This document shows positions 1 to 9,480 of a stretch of 64,000 nt of DNA, piece by piece (within the stretch, counting starts at the first letter, position 1; every line of letters starts with the position of its first letter). This stretch comes from Psychroserpens sp. SPM9 (GTDB taxonomy: Bacteria > Bacteroidota > Bacteroidia > Flavobacteriales > Flavobacteriaceae). Position numbers and translations under genes: made by a program. The stretch spans positions 248,001 through 312,000 of the forward strand of contig NZ_JANZNR010000001.1 of assembly GCF_025153525.1 (NCBI RefSeq), given 5' to 3'. Below the pieces are notes generated by a model. It was not told the DNA's origin. It made no database searches and saw only the letters and a list, made by a program, of their open reading frames with translations.

Positions 1-2337
1 TACAACCTGGCCAGACCTAATATCGATTCGATCCTCAATGCCAAATACAGAAATCCGGAAGACCCAAAAGAAGGCTTAAAAAACTTCTTATCTATCAAAC
101 AATATGAAGCGCTTATAAGGTCTAAGAAAAACTTCAATAGCTGGTTAAAAAAGACAGGAGAAGCTCCAGCCGTTTATAAAGAAAATCGCGCAGAAAGAAC
201 AGCACTTGAACTTAAAAAATATTACTTCAGCAAAGGTTGGTTTAATGTCAAAACATCGTTTGAAACTGAAAAAGACAGCAATCAAAGAGCAAAAGTCACT
301 TACAAAGTAGAAACTGGCGATCCTTACTTTTTAGATTCGATACATACCATTATCAAAACACCAATCGTCGATTCACTATACCAATCTAAGTTGAAAAAAG
401 GCTCATTAATTGCCAAAGGCCAACAGTATGACGAAGATAATTATACGGCAGAACGTGACAGAATAACAACCGAGTTACGAAATTCTGGTTTGTATCATTT
501 TGGACAAGATTATATCACTTTTGATCTTGATACTATTAACACTAACAAAAAAGTAAAAACAGATTTATTAATTGCACAAAGAGCCATTAGAACGGAAGAT
601 TCGGTAGCACATGTGCCGTTCAAGATTTATAAAATTAAAGATGTCAATATTTACACCGATTATAAAAATGCCTATCAGGATTCGACAATCACAGATTCTG
701 TGCAATACAAAAACTTTAATTTGTATAGCTACGAAAAGCTAAAATACAGACCAAAAGCGATTACTGATGCTGTTTTTATTAATAAAGATCAGGTGTTTAG
801 AGACATTGATCGTACCCGAACCTACAGGTATTTAAGTGAATTACAAGCATTTAGATATCCGAGAATTACTTATATCGAAAATGAAAGCGATACAACTTTA
901 ACCGCAAATGTGTATTTGGTTCCTCGGAAGAAATTTGAGCTCACGACCAGCTTTGAAGTCTCGCAAAGCAATATTCAAACAGTTGGTTTTGCTTTTAGTA
1001 GCGGTCTATTAATTAGAAACATTTTTAGAGGTGCCGAAACTTTAGAGATTTCGGCTTTGGGAGCCATTGGATCATCAAAAAATGCTTCCGATAGTAAAGA
1101 TCAATTTTTTGATATCAACGAATTGGGTGGAAATTTACGATTAAATATTCCGCGATTTTTTCTTCCTTTTAAAACCGAGAAAATCATTCCCAAATACATG
1201 TCGCCAAGTACGAGAATTAGTCTCAATGCAACGAGCCAGCGTAATATCGGTCTAGACAAACAAACCTTTACTGGCACCTTAAACTACAACTGGAACCCAA
1301 CCACCAAAGTGACCAATAATCTGGATTTATTTAATGTTCAATTTGTAAAAAACTTAAATACTGCGAACTATTTTGGAGTGTATACAAATTCATTTGAAAG
1401 CTTAAATGACATTGCGATATCTATTGGTGCTATAGAAGATGGTGAGATTTTAAAAGACCCTGAGAGTGAAGGAGGCTCATTTTCACCTGCAGATGAATTT
1501 ATTAACGATGTCGTTAGTGGCAACACTTCATTAACGCCCAGTGATGAGGACTATATTACTGTAAACAATATTAAACAGCGTAAAGACCGACTAACAGAAG
1601 ACAACCTTATCTTTTCTTCCAGCTTTAACTTTGTTAAAAACCGAAGAGAAAACATTTTTGACAACGACTTTTCTATTGTTAGACTACGATTAGAATTAGC
1701 CGGAAATTTATTGTCTAATTTATCAAAAGTATTCGATTTAAATAAGAATGCCGATGACAAATACGAAGTCTTTGGCGTTCCATTTTCTCAATATGTAAAA
1801 GCCGAAATCGATTATGTGAAACACTGGGATTTAGGCAGAAAAAACGAATTTGCTATCCGCACCTATTTTGGAATTGCCATTCCGTACGGCAACTCAAACA
1901 GTATTCCGTTTGCTAAAAGTTTCTTTGCAGGTGGACCAAACGACATTAGAGCATGGACTGCTTATAACTTAGGACCAGGAAGTTCCTTATCCACTAATGA
2001 ATTTAACGAAGCCAATATGAAAATCACCTTAAGTGCCGAACAGCGCTTTAATTTATTAGGCCGATTTAATGGTGCATTCTTTGTCGATGCAGGAAACATC
2101 TGGAACGTGTTTGATAATGTTGAAGACGAACGTGCTACATTTAACGGTTTTGATTCTCTAAAAGATATAGCTGTTGGTTCTGGTTTTGGGATTCGCTATG
2201 ATTTTAGCTTCTTTGTATTGAGAGGTGATATCGGATTTAAAACTTATGACCCTTCAAGACCACTCGGAAATCGCTGGTTTAAGGATTATAACTTCAGTAA
2301 CGCCGTTTATAATATTGGTGTTAACTATCCTTTTTAA
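1..2337 (+). CDS. Omp85-family outer membrane assembly protein (TamL/BamA-like), 5' truncated
   Basis: The reading frame is open from the first base of the window, so the N-terminus lies outside; 778 residues are visible. The first ~150 residues look like POTRA-type periplasmic repeats (alternating Lys-rich strands and helices). The rest is a beta-barrel with many alternating strands, ending in a C-terminal Phe after a Tyr-Pro pair, as expected for an outer-membrane insertion signal. The lid-loop motif, usually Val/Ile-Arg-Gly-Phe/Tyr in Omp85 proteins, reads Ile-Arg-Ala-Trp at about visible residues 648-651. In Bacteroidota the second Omp85 paralogue is the lipoprotein TamL. The neighbours fbaA and accD fit my recollection of the flavobacterial TamL locus, but a BamA-type protein cannot be excluded without the missing N-terminus. 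It is followed by 130 bp before fbaA, with no clear terminator. Confidence 0.85.
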   Translation, partial: YNLARPNIDSILNAKYRNPEDPKEGLKNFLSIKQYEALIRSKKNFNSWLKKTGEAPAVYKENRAERTALELKKYYFSKGWFNVKTSFETEKDSNQRAKVTYKVETGDPYFLDSIHTIIKTPIVDSLYQSKLKKGSLIAKGQQYDEDNYTAERDRITTELRNSGLYHFGQDYITFDLDTINTNKKVKTDLLIAQRAIRTEDSVAHVPFKIYKIKDVNIYTDYKNAYQDSTITDSVQYKNFNLYSYEKLKYRPKAITDAVFINKDQVFRDIDRTRTYRYLSELQAFRYPRITYIENESDTTLTANVYLVPRKKFELTTSFEVSQSNIQTVGFAFSSGLLIRNIFRGAETLEISALGAIGSSKNASDSKDQFFDINELGGNLRLNIPRFFLPFKTEKIIPKYMSPSTRISLNATSQRNIGLDKQTFTGTLNYNWNPTTKVTNNLDLFNVQFVKNLNTANYFGVYTNSFESLNDIAISIGAIEDGEILKDPESEGGSFSPADEFINDVVSGNTSLTPSDEDYITVNNIKQRKDRLTEDNLIFSSSFNFVKNRRENIFDNDFSIVRLRLELAGNLLSNLSKVFDLNKNADDKYEVFGVPFSQYVKAEIDYVKHWDLGRKNEFAIRTYFGIAIPYGNSNSIPFAKSFFAGGPNDIRAWTAYNLGPGSSLSTNEFNEANMKITLSAEQRFNLLGRFNGAFFVDAGNIWNVFDNVEDERATFNGFDSLKDIAVGSGFGIRYDFSFFVLRGDIGFKTYDPSRPLGNRWFKDYNFSNAVYNIGVNYPF

Positions 2338-2430
2338 GATTCCTGTAATTTACTTTAAAACGATAACGTTTGCGTAGGTTTTCATTGATTCAAAGTCTTA
2401 AAAATTCACCCATAGTATGCAAATTTTACT

Positions 2431-2438
2431 TATTTTTG
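2431..2438 (+). promoter_or_regulatory. Candidate promoter -7 element for fbaA
   Basis: TATTTTTG matches the Bacteroidota -7 consensus TAnnTTTG and lies 30 bp before the fbaA ATG. No convincing -33 TTTG box is seen 19-21 bp upstream, so this rests on the -7 element alone. Confidence 0.4.
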
Positions 2439-2467
2439 AGTTTTAAATTTTCAACTAAAACAAAACC

Positions 2468-3535
2468 ATGAGTCATACAATCAAAGCAGGAGTTGCAACA
2501 GGACGAGAAGTACAAGAAATCTTTAAACTAGCAAAAGAAAAAGGGTTTGCTTTACCAGCCGTAAATGTTATAGGGTCTAACACCATCAATGGTGTTTTAG
2601 AAACTGCCAAAGCATTGAATGCCCCAGTGATTATCCAATTTTCAAATGGAGGCGCCCAATTTAATGCCGGAAAAGGCCTAAGTAACGATGGTCAAAAAGC
2701 AGCTATTGCAGGTTCTGTAGCAGGTGCAAAACATGTACACTTAATGGCAGAAGCTTATGGTGTTCCTGTGATTTTACATACCGATCATTGTGCTAAAAAA
2801 CTTTTACCATGGATTGATGGCTTACTCGATGCGAGTGAACAACATTATAAAGAGACGGGAAAACCACTTTACAGCTCTCATATGATTGACCTTTCGGAAG
2901 AACCTCTAGAAGAGAATATCGAAATTTGCAAAAGGTACCTTGAGCGTATGAGCAAAATGGGAATGACTTTAGAAATCGAATTAGGCATTACTGGCGGTGA
3001 AGAAGATGGTGTTGATAATACCGATGTTGACGATTCTAAATTATATACACAACCTGAAGAAGTAGCCTATGCTTATGAAGAATTAAGTAAGGTTAGCGAT
3101 CAATTTACAATTGCTGCTGCCTTCGGAAATGTTCATGGTGTCTACAAACCAGGTAATGTAAAATTAACCCCAAAAATTCTTAAAAACTCTCAAGAGTTCT
3201 TATCACAAAAGCATAATTTACCTCACAATCACATCGATTTTGTATTCCATGGCGGATCAGGTTCTACTGTTGAAGAAATAAGAGAAGCGATTGGATATGG
3301 TGTTATAAAAATGAATATTGATACCGACATGCAATATGCGTTTATGAGTGGTGTTCGTGATTATATGGGCGAAAAAGAAGCGTATTTAAAACAACAAATT
3401 GGAAATCCTGAAGGTGATGATGTGCCAAATAAAAAGTACTATGACCCAAGAGTTTGGCTTAGAAAAGGGGAAGATGCATTCGTCGAACGCTTAAAAAAGG
3501 CGTTTGAAGACCTAAATAATGTAAATACTTTATAA
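2468..3535 (+). CDS. fbaA: Class II (type A) fructose-bisphosphate aldolase
   Basis: A 355-residue enzyme that cleaves fructose 1,6-bisphosphate to glyceraldehyde 3-phosphate and dihydroxyacetone phosphate in glycolysis and runs the reverse reaction in gluconeogenesis. The length matches the E. coli FbaA type. The metal-site signature is complete: His-Thr-Asp-His-Cys at 104-108, supplying the catalytic Asp106 and zinc ligand His107; Glu171 in the ELGITGGEEDG stretch; His223 in the GNVHGVY stretch; and His261 before the GGSGS phosphate-binding loop at 262-266. The ATG is preceded by an A-rich leader (AAAACAAAACC) without a Shine-Dalgarno sequence, which is normal in this phylum. accD follows 36 bp downstream, so the two may be co-transcribed. 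Confidence 0.97.
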   Translation: MSHTIKAGVATGREVQEIFKLAKEKGFALPAVNVIGSNTINGVLETAKALNAPVIIQFSNGGAQFNAGKGLSNDGQKAAIAGSVAGAKHVHLMAEAYGVPVILHTDHCAKKLLPWIDGLLDASEQHYKETGKPLYSSHMIDLSEEPLEENIEICKRYLERMSKMGMTLEIELGITGGEEDGVDNTDVDDSKLYTQPEEVAYAYEELSKVSDQFTIAAAFGNVHGVYKPGNVKLTPKILKNSQEFLSQKHNLPHNHIDFVFHGGSGSTVEEIREAIGYGVIKMNIDTDMQYAFMSGVRDYMGEKEAYLKQQIGNPEGDDVPNKKYYDPRVWLRKGEDAFVERLKKAFEDLNNVNTL

Positions 3536-3571
3536 CTTTGCATTACTAACTACTAATTAAAATTATTTTTA

Positions 3572-4429
3572 ATGTCTTGGTTTAAAAGGAAAGATAAAGG
3601 TATTCAAACAACAACCGAAGAGAAAAAAGACACACCCAAAGGGTTGTGGTACAAGTCTCCTACTGGTAAAATTATTGATACTAAAGAATTAGAACAAAAC
3701 TTCTATGTGAGTCCAGAAGATGGTTATCACGTTAGAATTGGAAGTAAAGAATATTTCGAAATTCTTTTTGATGATAATAAATTCAAAGAATTAGATGCAG
3801 GTTTAACCTCTAAGGATCCATTAAAATTTGAGGATACAAAAAAATATCCAGACCGTTTAAAGGCTGCTCAAGAAAAAACCAAATTAAAAGATGCGGTAAG
3901 AACAGCTGTTGGAAAGTCTAAAGGAAAAGACTTGGTTGTTGCTTGTATGGATTTTTCTTTTATTGGAGGTTCAATGGGAAGTGTTGTAGGTGAAAAAATT
4001 GCCAGAGCAGCAGAACATTCGTTAAAGAACAACATTCCATTTATGATTATTTCCAAATCTGGAGGTGCTCGTATGATGGAAGCTGTGTTGTCATTAATGC
4101 AATTAGCAAAAACTTCTGTAAAATTAGCGCAATTAGCAGATGCTGGAATTCCTTACATATCGCTATGTACTGATCCGACTACTGGTGGAACTACGGCCTC
4201 ATTTGCTATGCTCGGCGACATCAACATTAGTGAGCCTGGAGCATTAATTGGTTTTGCCGGACCTCGTGTTGTAAAAGATACAACAGGTCAAGATTTACCT
4301 GAAGGTTTTCAGACTTCAGAGTTTTTATTAGAACACGGTTTTCTTGATTTTATAACACATCGTAAAGACTTGAAAAACAAGGTAAATTTATATATTGATT
4401 TGATTTCAAATCAGTCCTTAAGAGATTAA
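3572..4429 (+). CDS. accD: Acetyl-CoA carboxylase carboxyltransferase subunit beta
   Basis: A 285-residue beta subunit of the carboxyltransferase that moves the carboxyl group from biotin to acetyl-CoA in fatty-acid synthesis. The crotonase-like core is well conserved ([45 protein letters not shown]). The first 60 residues align by eye with the E. coli zinc-ribbon region, but all four Cys ligands are replaced: the KCDSCG position reads KSPTGK and the VCPKC position reads VSPED. The protein therefore lacks the usual zinc finger; from memory, flavobacterial AccD proteins share this. A strong terminator follows at 4451-4489. Confidence 0.96.
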   Translation: MSWFKRKDKGIQTTTEEKKDTPKGLWYKSPTGKIIDTKELEQNFYVSPEDGYHVRIGSKEYFEILFDDNKFKELDAGLTSKDPLKFEDTKKYPDRLKAAQEKTKLKDAVRTAVGKSKGKDLVVACMDFSFIGGSMGSVVGEKIARAAEHSLKNNIPFMIISKSGGARMMEAVLSLMQLAKTSVKLAQLADAGIPYISLCTDPTTGGTTASFAMLGDINISEPGALIGFAGPRVVKDTTGQDLPEGFQTSEFLLEHGFLDFITHRKDLKNKVNLYIDLISNQSLRD

Positions 4430-4450
4430 GAAGATAAATTCAACATATAT

Positions 4451-4489
4451 AAAAATCCTATGGGTTATCTAAACTTATAGGATTTTTTT
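4451..4489 (+). terminator. Rho-independent terminator after accD
   Basis: An 11-bp inverted repeat (AAAAATCCTAT / ATAGGATTTTT) with a 15-nt loop, running into a T tract, 22 bp after the accD stop codon. Confidence 0.85.
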
Positions 4490-4517
4490 ATTTTTATTCT
4501 ATTCATCAATCTATCCA

Positions 4518-5291
4518 ATGAAATATTTAGGCTTTTGGTTTCTCGTTATATGTAACTTTACCTCATGTATAAAAAGTAAATCTGTTGAATTTCATAAAGG
4601 AATTGTTCACTACGGCCAGATTGAAAGTAAATCTTTGGGTGATACGATTGGTCCTGACTTTAATTCATATTTAGTATTTGACAACAACCATTCGTATTAT
4701 GTATTTGCTAAGGATTCATTAGAGAAAGCTACACATTTTAAAAAAAGATATTATAGCAAAGACAGCTTATCAATTAGGTCTTATGCGTTTCCAATGACTT
4801 CTCGTTATGGCAAACAAGTCTACTATAACCGAAAAAGCGATAGTTTATATTGGCGCAAATGGGAAAAATATTATGTCTCTGAAAAAACACCTCAGATTGA
4901 TTGGGAATTAATTAGTAAAACTAAGACCATACAAAAGCATACTGTTTACAAAGCCCAAGGACAATTTAGAGGAAGAATTTATACCGCATGGTACACCAAA
5001 GACATTGCTTTACCCTATGGTCCATGGAAACTACAAGGCTTACCCGGTTTGATTTTAGAAGCCTATGACGAAAAAAAAGAAATGTATTTCTATTTAAAAA
5101 ATTTAGAATATCCTACAAAAAACAACACTTCTATAACTCAAGTAAAACGTCCTGAAGGTCATCCAAAGGACTGGAATACTCTTGAAGATTTTGAAAAAAG
5201 AGTGAATTTCTTTTACGAAAAATTTTTACAAAATTCGGTGTCGGCTAATGAAAACACGATACCAAGTGATATCTTTATTGAATCTTTTTAA
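4518..5291 (+). CDS. GLPGLI family protein, probable lipoprotein
   Basis: A 257-residue exported protein. The N-terminus is a short hydrophobic signal ending in a lipobox-like Phe-Thr-Ser-Cys, with the acceptor Cys at 17. The family-defining hexapeptide Gly-Leu-Pro-Gly-Leu-Ile occurs at 174-179, inside the usual context (PYGPWKLQ before it, LEAYD after it). GLPGLI proteins are a Bacteroidota-specific family of unknown function, often found in multiple copies. The upstream spacing contains the accD terminator, so it is probably transcribed on its own. It converges with the next gene across a shared terminator. Confidence 0.85.
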   Translation: MKYLGFWFLVICNFTSCIKSKSVEFHKGIVHYGQIESKSLGDTIGPDFNSYLVFDNNHSYYVFAKDSLEKATHFKKRYYSKDSLSIRSYAFPMTSRYGKQVYYNRKSDSLYWRKWEKYYVSEKTPQIDWELISKTKTIQKHTVYKAQGQFRGRIYTAWYTKDIALPYGPWKLQGLPGLILEAYDEKKEMYFYLKNLEYPTKNNTSITQVKRPEGHPKDWNTLEDFEKRVNFFYEKFLQNSVSANENTIPSDIFIESF

Positions 5292-5309
5292 ACCCATTAA
5301 TGTTTAACA

Positions 5310-5356
5310 AAAAAACGAGCCTTTGAGTTATATTAATTAACCAAGGGCTCGCTTTT
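5310..5356. terminator. Bidirectional terminator between convergent genes
   Basis: A stem CGAGCCTT / AAGGGCTCG with a 19-nt loop, flanked by an A run on the left and a T run on the right, so it can act on transcripts from both sides. Confidence 0.75.
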
Positions 5357-5382
5357 AAATTGACTAAAACTAAACAATCAAA

Positions 5383-6225
5383 TTAATTTAACGTCACATC
5401 AATCTCATTACCATTATTAAAAGTAAAAGTGGCTTGATTATCACAATCGCCATTACCATAGTCAAAGGTTCCGCCAAAATTTGTACGTTCAACTTGCACA
5501 CTTCCACTCACAAAATAATAACAAATCACTTCACGTCGTAATGGTGTTAGTACATCATAAGAATGGGTATTACCATTTACAAAGGTTGTAGACCAGTTCC
5601 CAGTAACTTCAAACACATTATCGCTAAACACACCACTTCCAAAACCTTCAATCCATTCTCTAATTCTAAGTCCGTCTCGACTCGCTTCGGCACCATTTGG
5701 CCAAATAACAGTCATGTCTAAGGTATGCGTGAATTGCGGATTCCCATTATCGTTTGATAATTCTTTTAATAAGGTCTTACTTCCAATAATGTTTTTAGCA
5801 TCTAAGAAAAAGTCTACCAAATCATAGGTTAATAAAACCTCTTGCGCATCGGGATTTCTCGTATAAGAAAATACGATTTGACCTTTGAGTAAATGGCCAA
5901 GCACCTCACAACCTTCATCAACAAAATCTACGGTGACCTCTCTAAATCCTTGTTGTGCTACTACTGTAACCGTCACACAATTAGGTAAGCCGTTTCGCTG
6001 TTGTCCTTCTGCCAGCCTTCCGGTTTCACTGAGCTCCTGACCTTCATAAGCATCGATAATAATATCGCCTACGACGCTTGCTGCTTTGTCAATTTCTGAA
6101 GACAACCTTACTTCAGTAAGATCTTCATTTTGTTCTTCTTGAGCAACAGAATCTTCGTTGCTACAACCTGTAAATGTCAAACCTAAAACCACTAAGGTGA
6201 ACATTAATTTTGTCATTGCTTTCAT
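5383..6225 (-). CDS. Hypothetical lipoprotein
   Basis: A 280-residue protein with a classical lipoprotein signal: Met-Lys start, hydrophobic core and Leu-Thr-Phe-Thr-Gly-Cys, with Cys21 followed by Ser-Asn-Glu-Asp-Ser. Acidic residues right after the Cys resemble the Bacteroidota lipoprotein export signal, so outer-membrane or surface localisation is plausible. The mature part is rich in beta-strand-forming residues and contains three Cys (near 83, 106 and 236). I do not recognise a catalytic motif. It is divergent from rpsO and convergent with the GLPGLI gene. Function unknown. Confidence 0.75.
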   Translation of the reverse strand: MKAMTKLMFTLVVLGLTFTGCSNEDSVAQEEQNEDLTEVRLSSEIDKAASVVGDIIIDAYEGQELSETGRLAEGQQRNGLPNCVTVTVVAQQGFREVTVDFVDEGCEVLGHLLKGQIVFSYTRNPDAQEVLLTYDLVDFFLDAKNIIGSKTLLKELSNDNGNPQFTHTLDMTVIWPNGAEASRDGLRIREWIEGFGSGVFSDNVFEVTGNWSTTFVNGNTHSYDVLTPLRREVICYYFVSGSVQVERTNFGGTFDYGNGDCDNQATFTFNNGNEIDVTLN

Positions 6226-6320
6226 AATTTAATTTTTGATGTTAATATAATGTTAAGACCAATCAAAGCTGAAAACGTTTAATTTCAGCATAAAAAAATA
6301 AAACTAGACTTCGTAAATAG

Positions 6321-6349
6321 TTGCAAATCATTAAAAATTACTATATTTG
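6321..6349 (+). promoter_or_regulatory. Promoter for rpsO
   Basis: A -33-type TTG at 6321 and a perfect -7 TATATTTG at 6342-6349, 21 bp apart, match the Bacteroidota primary-sigma promoter. The location excludes a translation start at 6321 and supports the ATG at 6405. Confidence 0.8.
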
Positions 6350-6404
6350 CCGCTTGAAAGAAAGACTTTCAACGTACATAACAATCATTTACAATAATAT
6401 TAGC

Positions 6405-6674
6405 ATGTATTTAGATCAAAAAGAAAAAGAAGCCATCTTTAAAAAACATGGCAAAAATGCACAAGACACTGGAACTGCAGAAGGTCAAATCGCATTATTC
6501 ACTTACAGAATTAACCACTTAACTGAGCACTTAAAAAACAATCGTAAAGATTTTAATACTGAGCGTTCTCTGGTAAAGTTAGTAGGTAAGCGTCGTGCAT
6601 TACTTGATTACTTAACGAAAAAAGATATCTTAAGATATCGTGCCATAGTTAAAGAATTAGGATTAAGAAAATAA
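6405..6674 (+). CDS. rpsO: 30S ribosomal protein S15
   Basis: An 89-residue protein, the standard S15 length, binding 16S rRNA in the small-subunit platform. Typical segments are visible: the GTAEGQIALFTYRINHLTEHLK helix and KLVGKRRALLDYL near the C-terminus. The frame is open further upstream, but the promoter -7 element lies at 6342-6349, so the ATG at 6405 (Met-Tyr-Leu-Asp-Gln) is the real start. The pnp gene follows, the same rpsO-pnp order as in E. coli, with a terminator in between. Confidence 0.97.
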   Translation: MYLDQKEKEAIFKKHGKNAQDTGTAEGQIALFTYRINHLTEHLKNNRKDFNTERSLVKLVGKRRALLDYLTKKDILRYRAIVKELGLRK

Positions 6675-6678
6675 TATT

Positions 6679-6704
6679 AAAGAGGCTTCGTGCCTCTTTT
6701 TTTT
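6679..6704 (+). terminator. Rho-independent terminator after rpsO
   Basis: Stem AAGAGGC / GCCTCTT around a TTCGT loop, followed by a T tract, directly after the rpsO stop codon. It probably limits read-through into pnp. Confidence 0.85.
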
Positions 6705-6754
6705 ATATAATAACTCGTACGACAGAGTATAAATGTCGTAAATAAGAAGCTAGA

Positions 6755-6773
6755 TCTCGAATCAAGTTCGAGA
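6755..6773 (+). other. Perfect hairpin in the rpsO-pnp interval
   Basis: TCTCGAA and TTCGAGA form a 7-bp stem with a 5-nt loop and no following T tract, about 130 bp before the pnp start. It is not a terminator. In E. coli, pnp mRNA carries a leader hairpin used for autoregulation; a similar role here is only a guess. Confidence 0.4.
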
Positions 6774-6905
6774 CAAAAGGTTTTTCATTGGTCATGACTT
6801 TCGAGTCTCACAACAACAACTACAACACAACGACCATTGTTTAACATTTTTTGCTGTGCATTTTGATATGGCTCAATGCTCAGTAAAAATAGAATTAAAA
6901 AATTT

Positions 6906-9155
6906 ATGATTCCAAAAGTTTTTAGAGAGGTCATTGACCTAGGTGACGGTAGAGAAATTTCTATCGAAACCGGAAAATTAGCAAAACAAGCACATGGTAG
7001 TGTTGTTGTGCAATCTGGAAAATGTATGTTATTATGTACAGTCGTTTCCAATTATAAACAAGCAGATGTAGACTTTTTACCTTTAACAGTAGATTACAGA
7101 GAAAAATTTGCTGCAGCTGGACGTTATCCTGGAGGATTCTTCAAAAGAGAAGCCAGACCAAGTGACGGTGAAGTTTTAACCATGCGTCTAGTAGACCGTG
7201 TTTTACGTCCGTTATTCCCAAAAGATTACCATTCTGAAACACAAGTTATGATTCAATTAATGTCTCATGACGACGATGTAATGCCAGATGCTATGGCAGG
7301 ATTAGCGGCTTCTGCAGCCATTCAGTTATCCGATTTCCCTTTTGAATGCCCAATTTCTGAAGCCAGAGTTGGACGTATCAACGGTGAGTTTGTGATTAAC
7401 CCAACACGAGCACAATTATTAGAGTCTGATATCGATATGATGATTGGAGCTTCTGCTGATTCGGTCATGATGGTTGAAGGTGAAATGGATGAGATTTCTG
7501 AAGAAGAAATGACTGAAGCAATTAAATTTGCGCACGAAGCTATCAAAGTGCAATGTGCTGCTCAAGTAAGATTAGCTGAAGCTTTCGGTAAAAAGGAAGT
7601 CCGTGAATACGAACCAGAACGTACCGATGAAGATTTAGCAAAGAAGATTCACGATATGGCCTACGATAAAGTATATGCTGTAGCAAAAGCAGGGTCTTCA
7701 AAACACGAAAGAAGTGCTGCATTTGCAGAAATTAAAGAAGAAATTGTAGCCTCTTTTTCTGAAGAAGAAATAGAAGATTTTGGTGGTTTAATTTCCAAAT
7801 ACTACAGCAAAGCTGAAAAAGCGGCTGTACGTGATTTAACATTAAACGAAGGTTTACGTTTAGACGGTCGTAAAACTGATGAAATCAGACCAATCTGGTG
7901 TGAAGTAGATTATTTACCATCGACGCACGGATCGTCAATTTTCACACGTGGGGAAACTCAAGCATTAGCGACAGTTACTTTAGGAACTTCTAGAGAAGCC
8001 AATCAAATTGATATGCCATCTTTTGAAGGTGAAGAGCGTTTCTATTTACACTATAACTTCCCACCGTTTTCAACAGGAGAAGCACGACCAATTCGTGGAA
8101 CATCTCGTCGTGAAGTTGGACATGGTAACCTTGCACAACGTGCATTAAAAGGAATGGTGCCTGAAGATTGTCCGTATACAGTACGTGTCGTTTCTGAAGT
8201 ATTAGAATCTAACGGTTCGTCATCTATGGCAACTGTATGTTCTGGAACCATGGCATTAATGGATGCAGGTGTACAATTAAAGAAACCGGTTTCGGGAATT
8301 GCGATGGGATTAATTTCTGATGCCGACTCTGGAAAGTATGCTGTTTTATCTGATATTTTAGGTGATGAAGATCACTTAGGAGATATGGATTTTAAAGTTA
8401 CAGGTACTGCTGATGGTATCACAGCCTGCCAAATGGATATCAAAGTTAAAGGATTAAGCTACGAGATTTTAGTGAATGCGTTAAAACAAGCTCGTGATGG
8501 TCGTTTACACATCTTAGAGAAATTGACTGATACGATTGCTGCTCCTAATGCAGACGTTAAAGATCATGCGCCTACTATGGTAACTAGACGTATCCCTAAT
8601 GAATTTATTGGTGCGTTGATTGGACCTGGTGGAAAAGTCATTCAGGAACTACAAAAAGAAACAGACACTACTATCGTTATCAACGAAGATCCAGTGACTG
8701 AAGAAGGTATTGTTGAAGTTTTAGGTGTTGGTAAAAAAGGAATTGATGCTGTTATGGCAAAAATTGATGCCTTATTATTTAAGCCTGAAGTTGGTAGTGT
8801 TTACGAAGTTAAAGTCATCAAAATGTTAGACTTTGGAGCGGTTGTTGAATATACTGAAGCACCAGGAAATGAAGTTTTATTACACGTTTCTGAATTGGCT
8901 TGGGAACGTACTGAAAATGTATCTGATGTCGTTAACATGGGAGATGTTTTTGATGTGAAATACTTCGGAATAGATTCAAGAACTCGTAAAGAGAAAGTAT
9001 CTCGTAAAGCTATTTTACCAAAACCTGAAGGTTATGTCGCTAGACCTCCTAGAGACAATAATCGTGGTGGACGTGATAATAACAAAGGAAGAGATAATCG
9101 TGGGCGTGATAATCGTCGTGATGATCGCAAACCTAGAGAAGATAAAAAAGATTAA
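6906..9155 (+). CDS. pnp: Polyribonucleotide nucleotidyltransferase (PNPase)
   Basis: A 3'-5' phosphorolytic exoribonuclease of RNA turnover. The start chosen is the ATG at 6906 (Met-Ile-Pro-Lys-Val-Phe), giving 749 residues; an in-frame ATG ten codons earlier lacks family similarity. Domains in order: RNase PH-like core 1 (about 8-230), an all-alpha linker, RNase PH-like core 2 (about 310-540) with the conserved Asp-rich [12 protein letters not shown] catalytic stretch, a KH domain with the GPGG loop, and an S1 domain. The last ~35 residues are a low-complexity tail of Arg, Asn, Asp and Gly repeats, which makes the protein longer than E. coli PNPase (711). The tail is probably disordered and may bind RNA. 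Confidence 0.97.
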   Translation: MIPKVFREVIDLGDGREISIETGKLAKQAHGSVVVQSGKCMLLCTVVSNYKQADVDFLPLTVDYREKFAAAGRYPGGFFKREARPSDGEVLTMRLVDRVLRPLFPKDYHSETQVMIQLMSHDDDVMPDAMAGLAASAAIQLSDFPFECPISEARVGRINGEFVINPTRAQLLESDIDMMIGASADSVMMVEGEMDEISEEEMTEAIKFAHEAIKVQCAAQVRLAEAFGKKEVREYEPERTDEDLAKKIHDMAYDKVYAVAKAGSSKHERSAAFAEIKEEIVASFSEEEIEDFGGLISKYYSKAEKAAVRDLTLNEGLRLDGRKTDEIRPIWCEVDYLPSTHGSSIFTRGETQALATVTLGTSREANQIDMPSFEGEERFYLHYNFPPFSTGEARPIRGTSRREVGHGNLAQRALKGMVPEDCPYTVRVVSEVLESNGSSSMATVCSGTMALMDAGVQLKKPVSGIAMGLISDADSGKYAVLSDILGDEDHLGDMDFKVTGTADGITACQMDIKVKGLSYEILVNALKQARDGRLHILEKLTDTIAAPNADVKDHAPTMVTRRIPNEFIGALIGPGGKVIQELQKETDTTIVINEDPVTEEGIVEVLGVGKKGIDAVMAKIDALLFKPEVGSVYEVKVIKMLDFGAVVEYTEAPGNEVLLHVSELAWERTENVSDVVNMGDVFDVKYFGIDSRTRKEKVSRKAILPKPEGYVARPPRDNNRGGRDNNKGRDNRGRDNRRDDRKPREDKKD

Positions 9156-9176
9156 GTTCTTTTTATAATCCATTAC

Positions 9177-9209
9177 AAACCTCACTACTCATCTAGTGAG
9201 GTTTTTTTT
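9177..9209 (+). terminator. Rho-independent terminator after pnp
   Basis: Inverted repeat AAACCTCACT / AGTGAGGTTT with an 8-nt loop, followed by a run of T, 22 bp after the pnp stop codon. Confidence 0.88.
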
Positions 9210-9212
9210 ATG

Positions 9213-9320
9213 TTAATACGGTCCAATAATTGCCCCTGAAAAAAGGTTTGGACTCCAAGTATGGATAAAAATTACAACCGTAACTGCAGTAATCGAAACA
9301 AGTACTACGACAACACCCAT
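9213..9320 (-). CDS. Possible small membrane protein (35 residues)
   Basis: An ATG-initiated reading frame on the strand opposite pnp and the following glycosyltransferase. The product starts Met-Gly followed by four Val. It has one continuous hydrophobic segment of about 18 residues (Val, Ile, Leu, Ala, Thr) and a short tail containing Trp-Ser-Pro-Asn and ending Gly-Pro-Tyr. The leader is A/T-rich without a Shine-Dalgarno site, normal for the phylum. It fills an otherwise empty 270-bp gap. No homologue is recognised and chance occurrence is possible. Confidence 0.35.
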   Translation of the reverse strand: MGVVVVLVSITAVTVVIFIHTWSPNLFSGAIIGPY

Positions 9321-9480
9321 TATTTATAATAAACAAACAACCTTAAATGATACGTTTATAGGACTTACTTTGCAAGCGTGTTAAATAAAAATTAAAAAAA
9401 ATCTAAAAGTAAAAAGTGAACGTAAATCTAGCAACAACAGGATTTAAAACAATTCACAACGATTAATAATTTTAGATAAA

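Noticed and set aside
6785-7051. Minus-strand frame overlapping the pnp start
   Set aside because: It overlaps the conserved N-terminus of PNPase on the other strand, and its protein shows no recognisable domain.
8051-8251. Minus-strand frame inside pnp
   Set aside because: It lies wholly within the conserved catalytic core of PNPase and is explained by codon bias of the sense gene.
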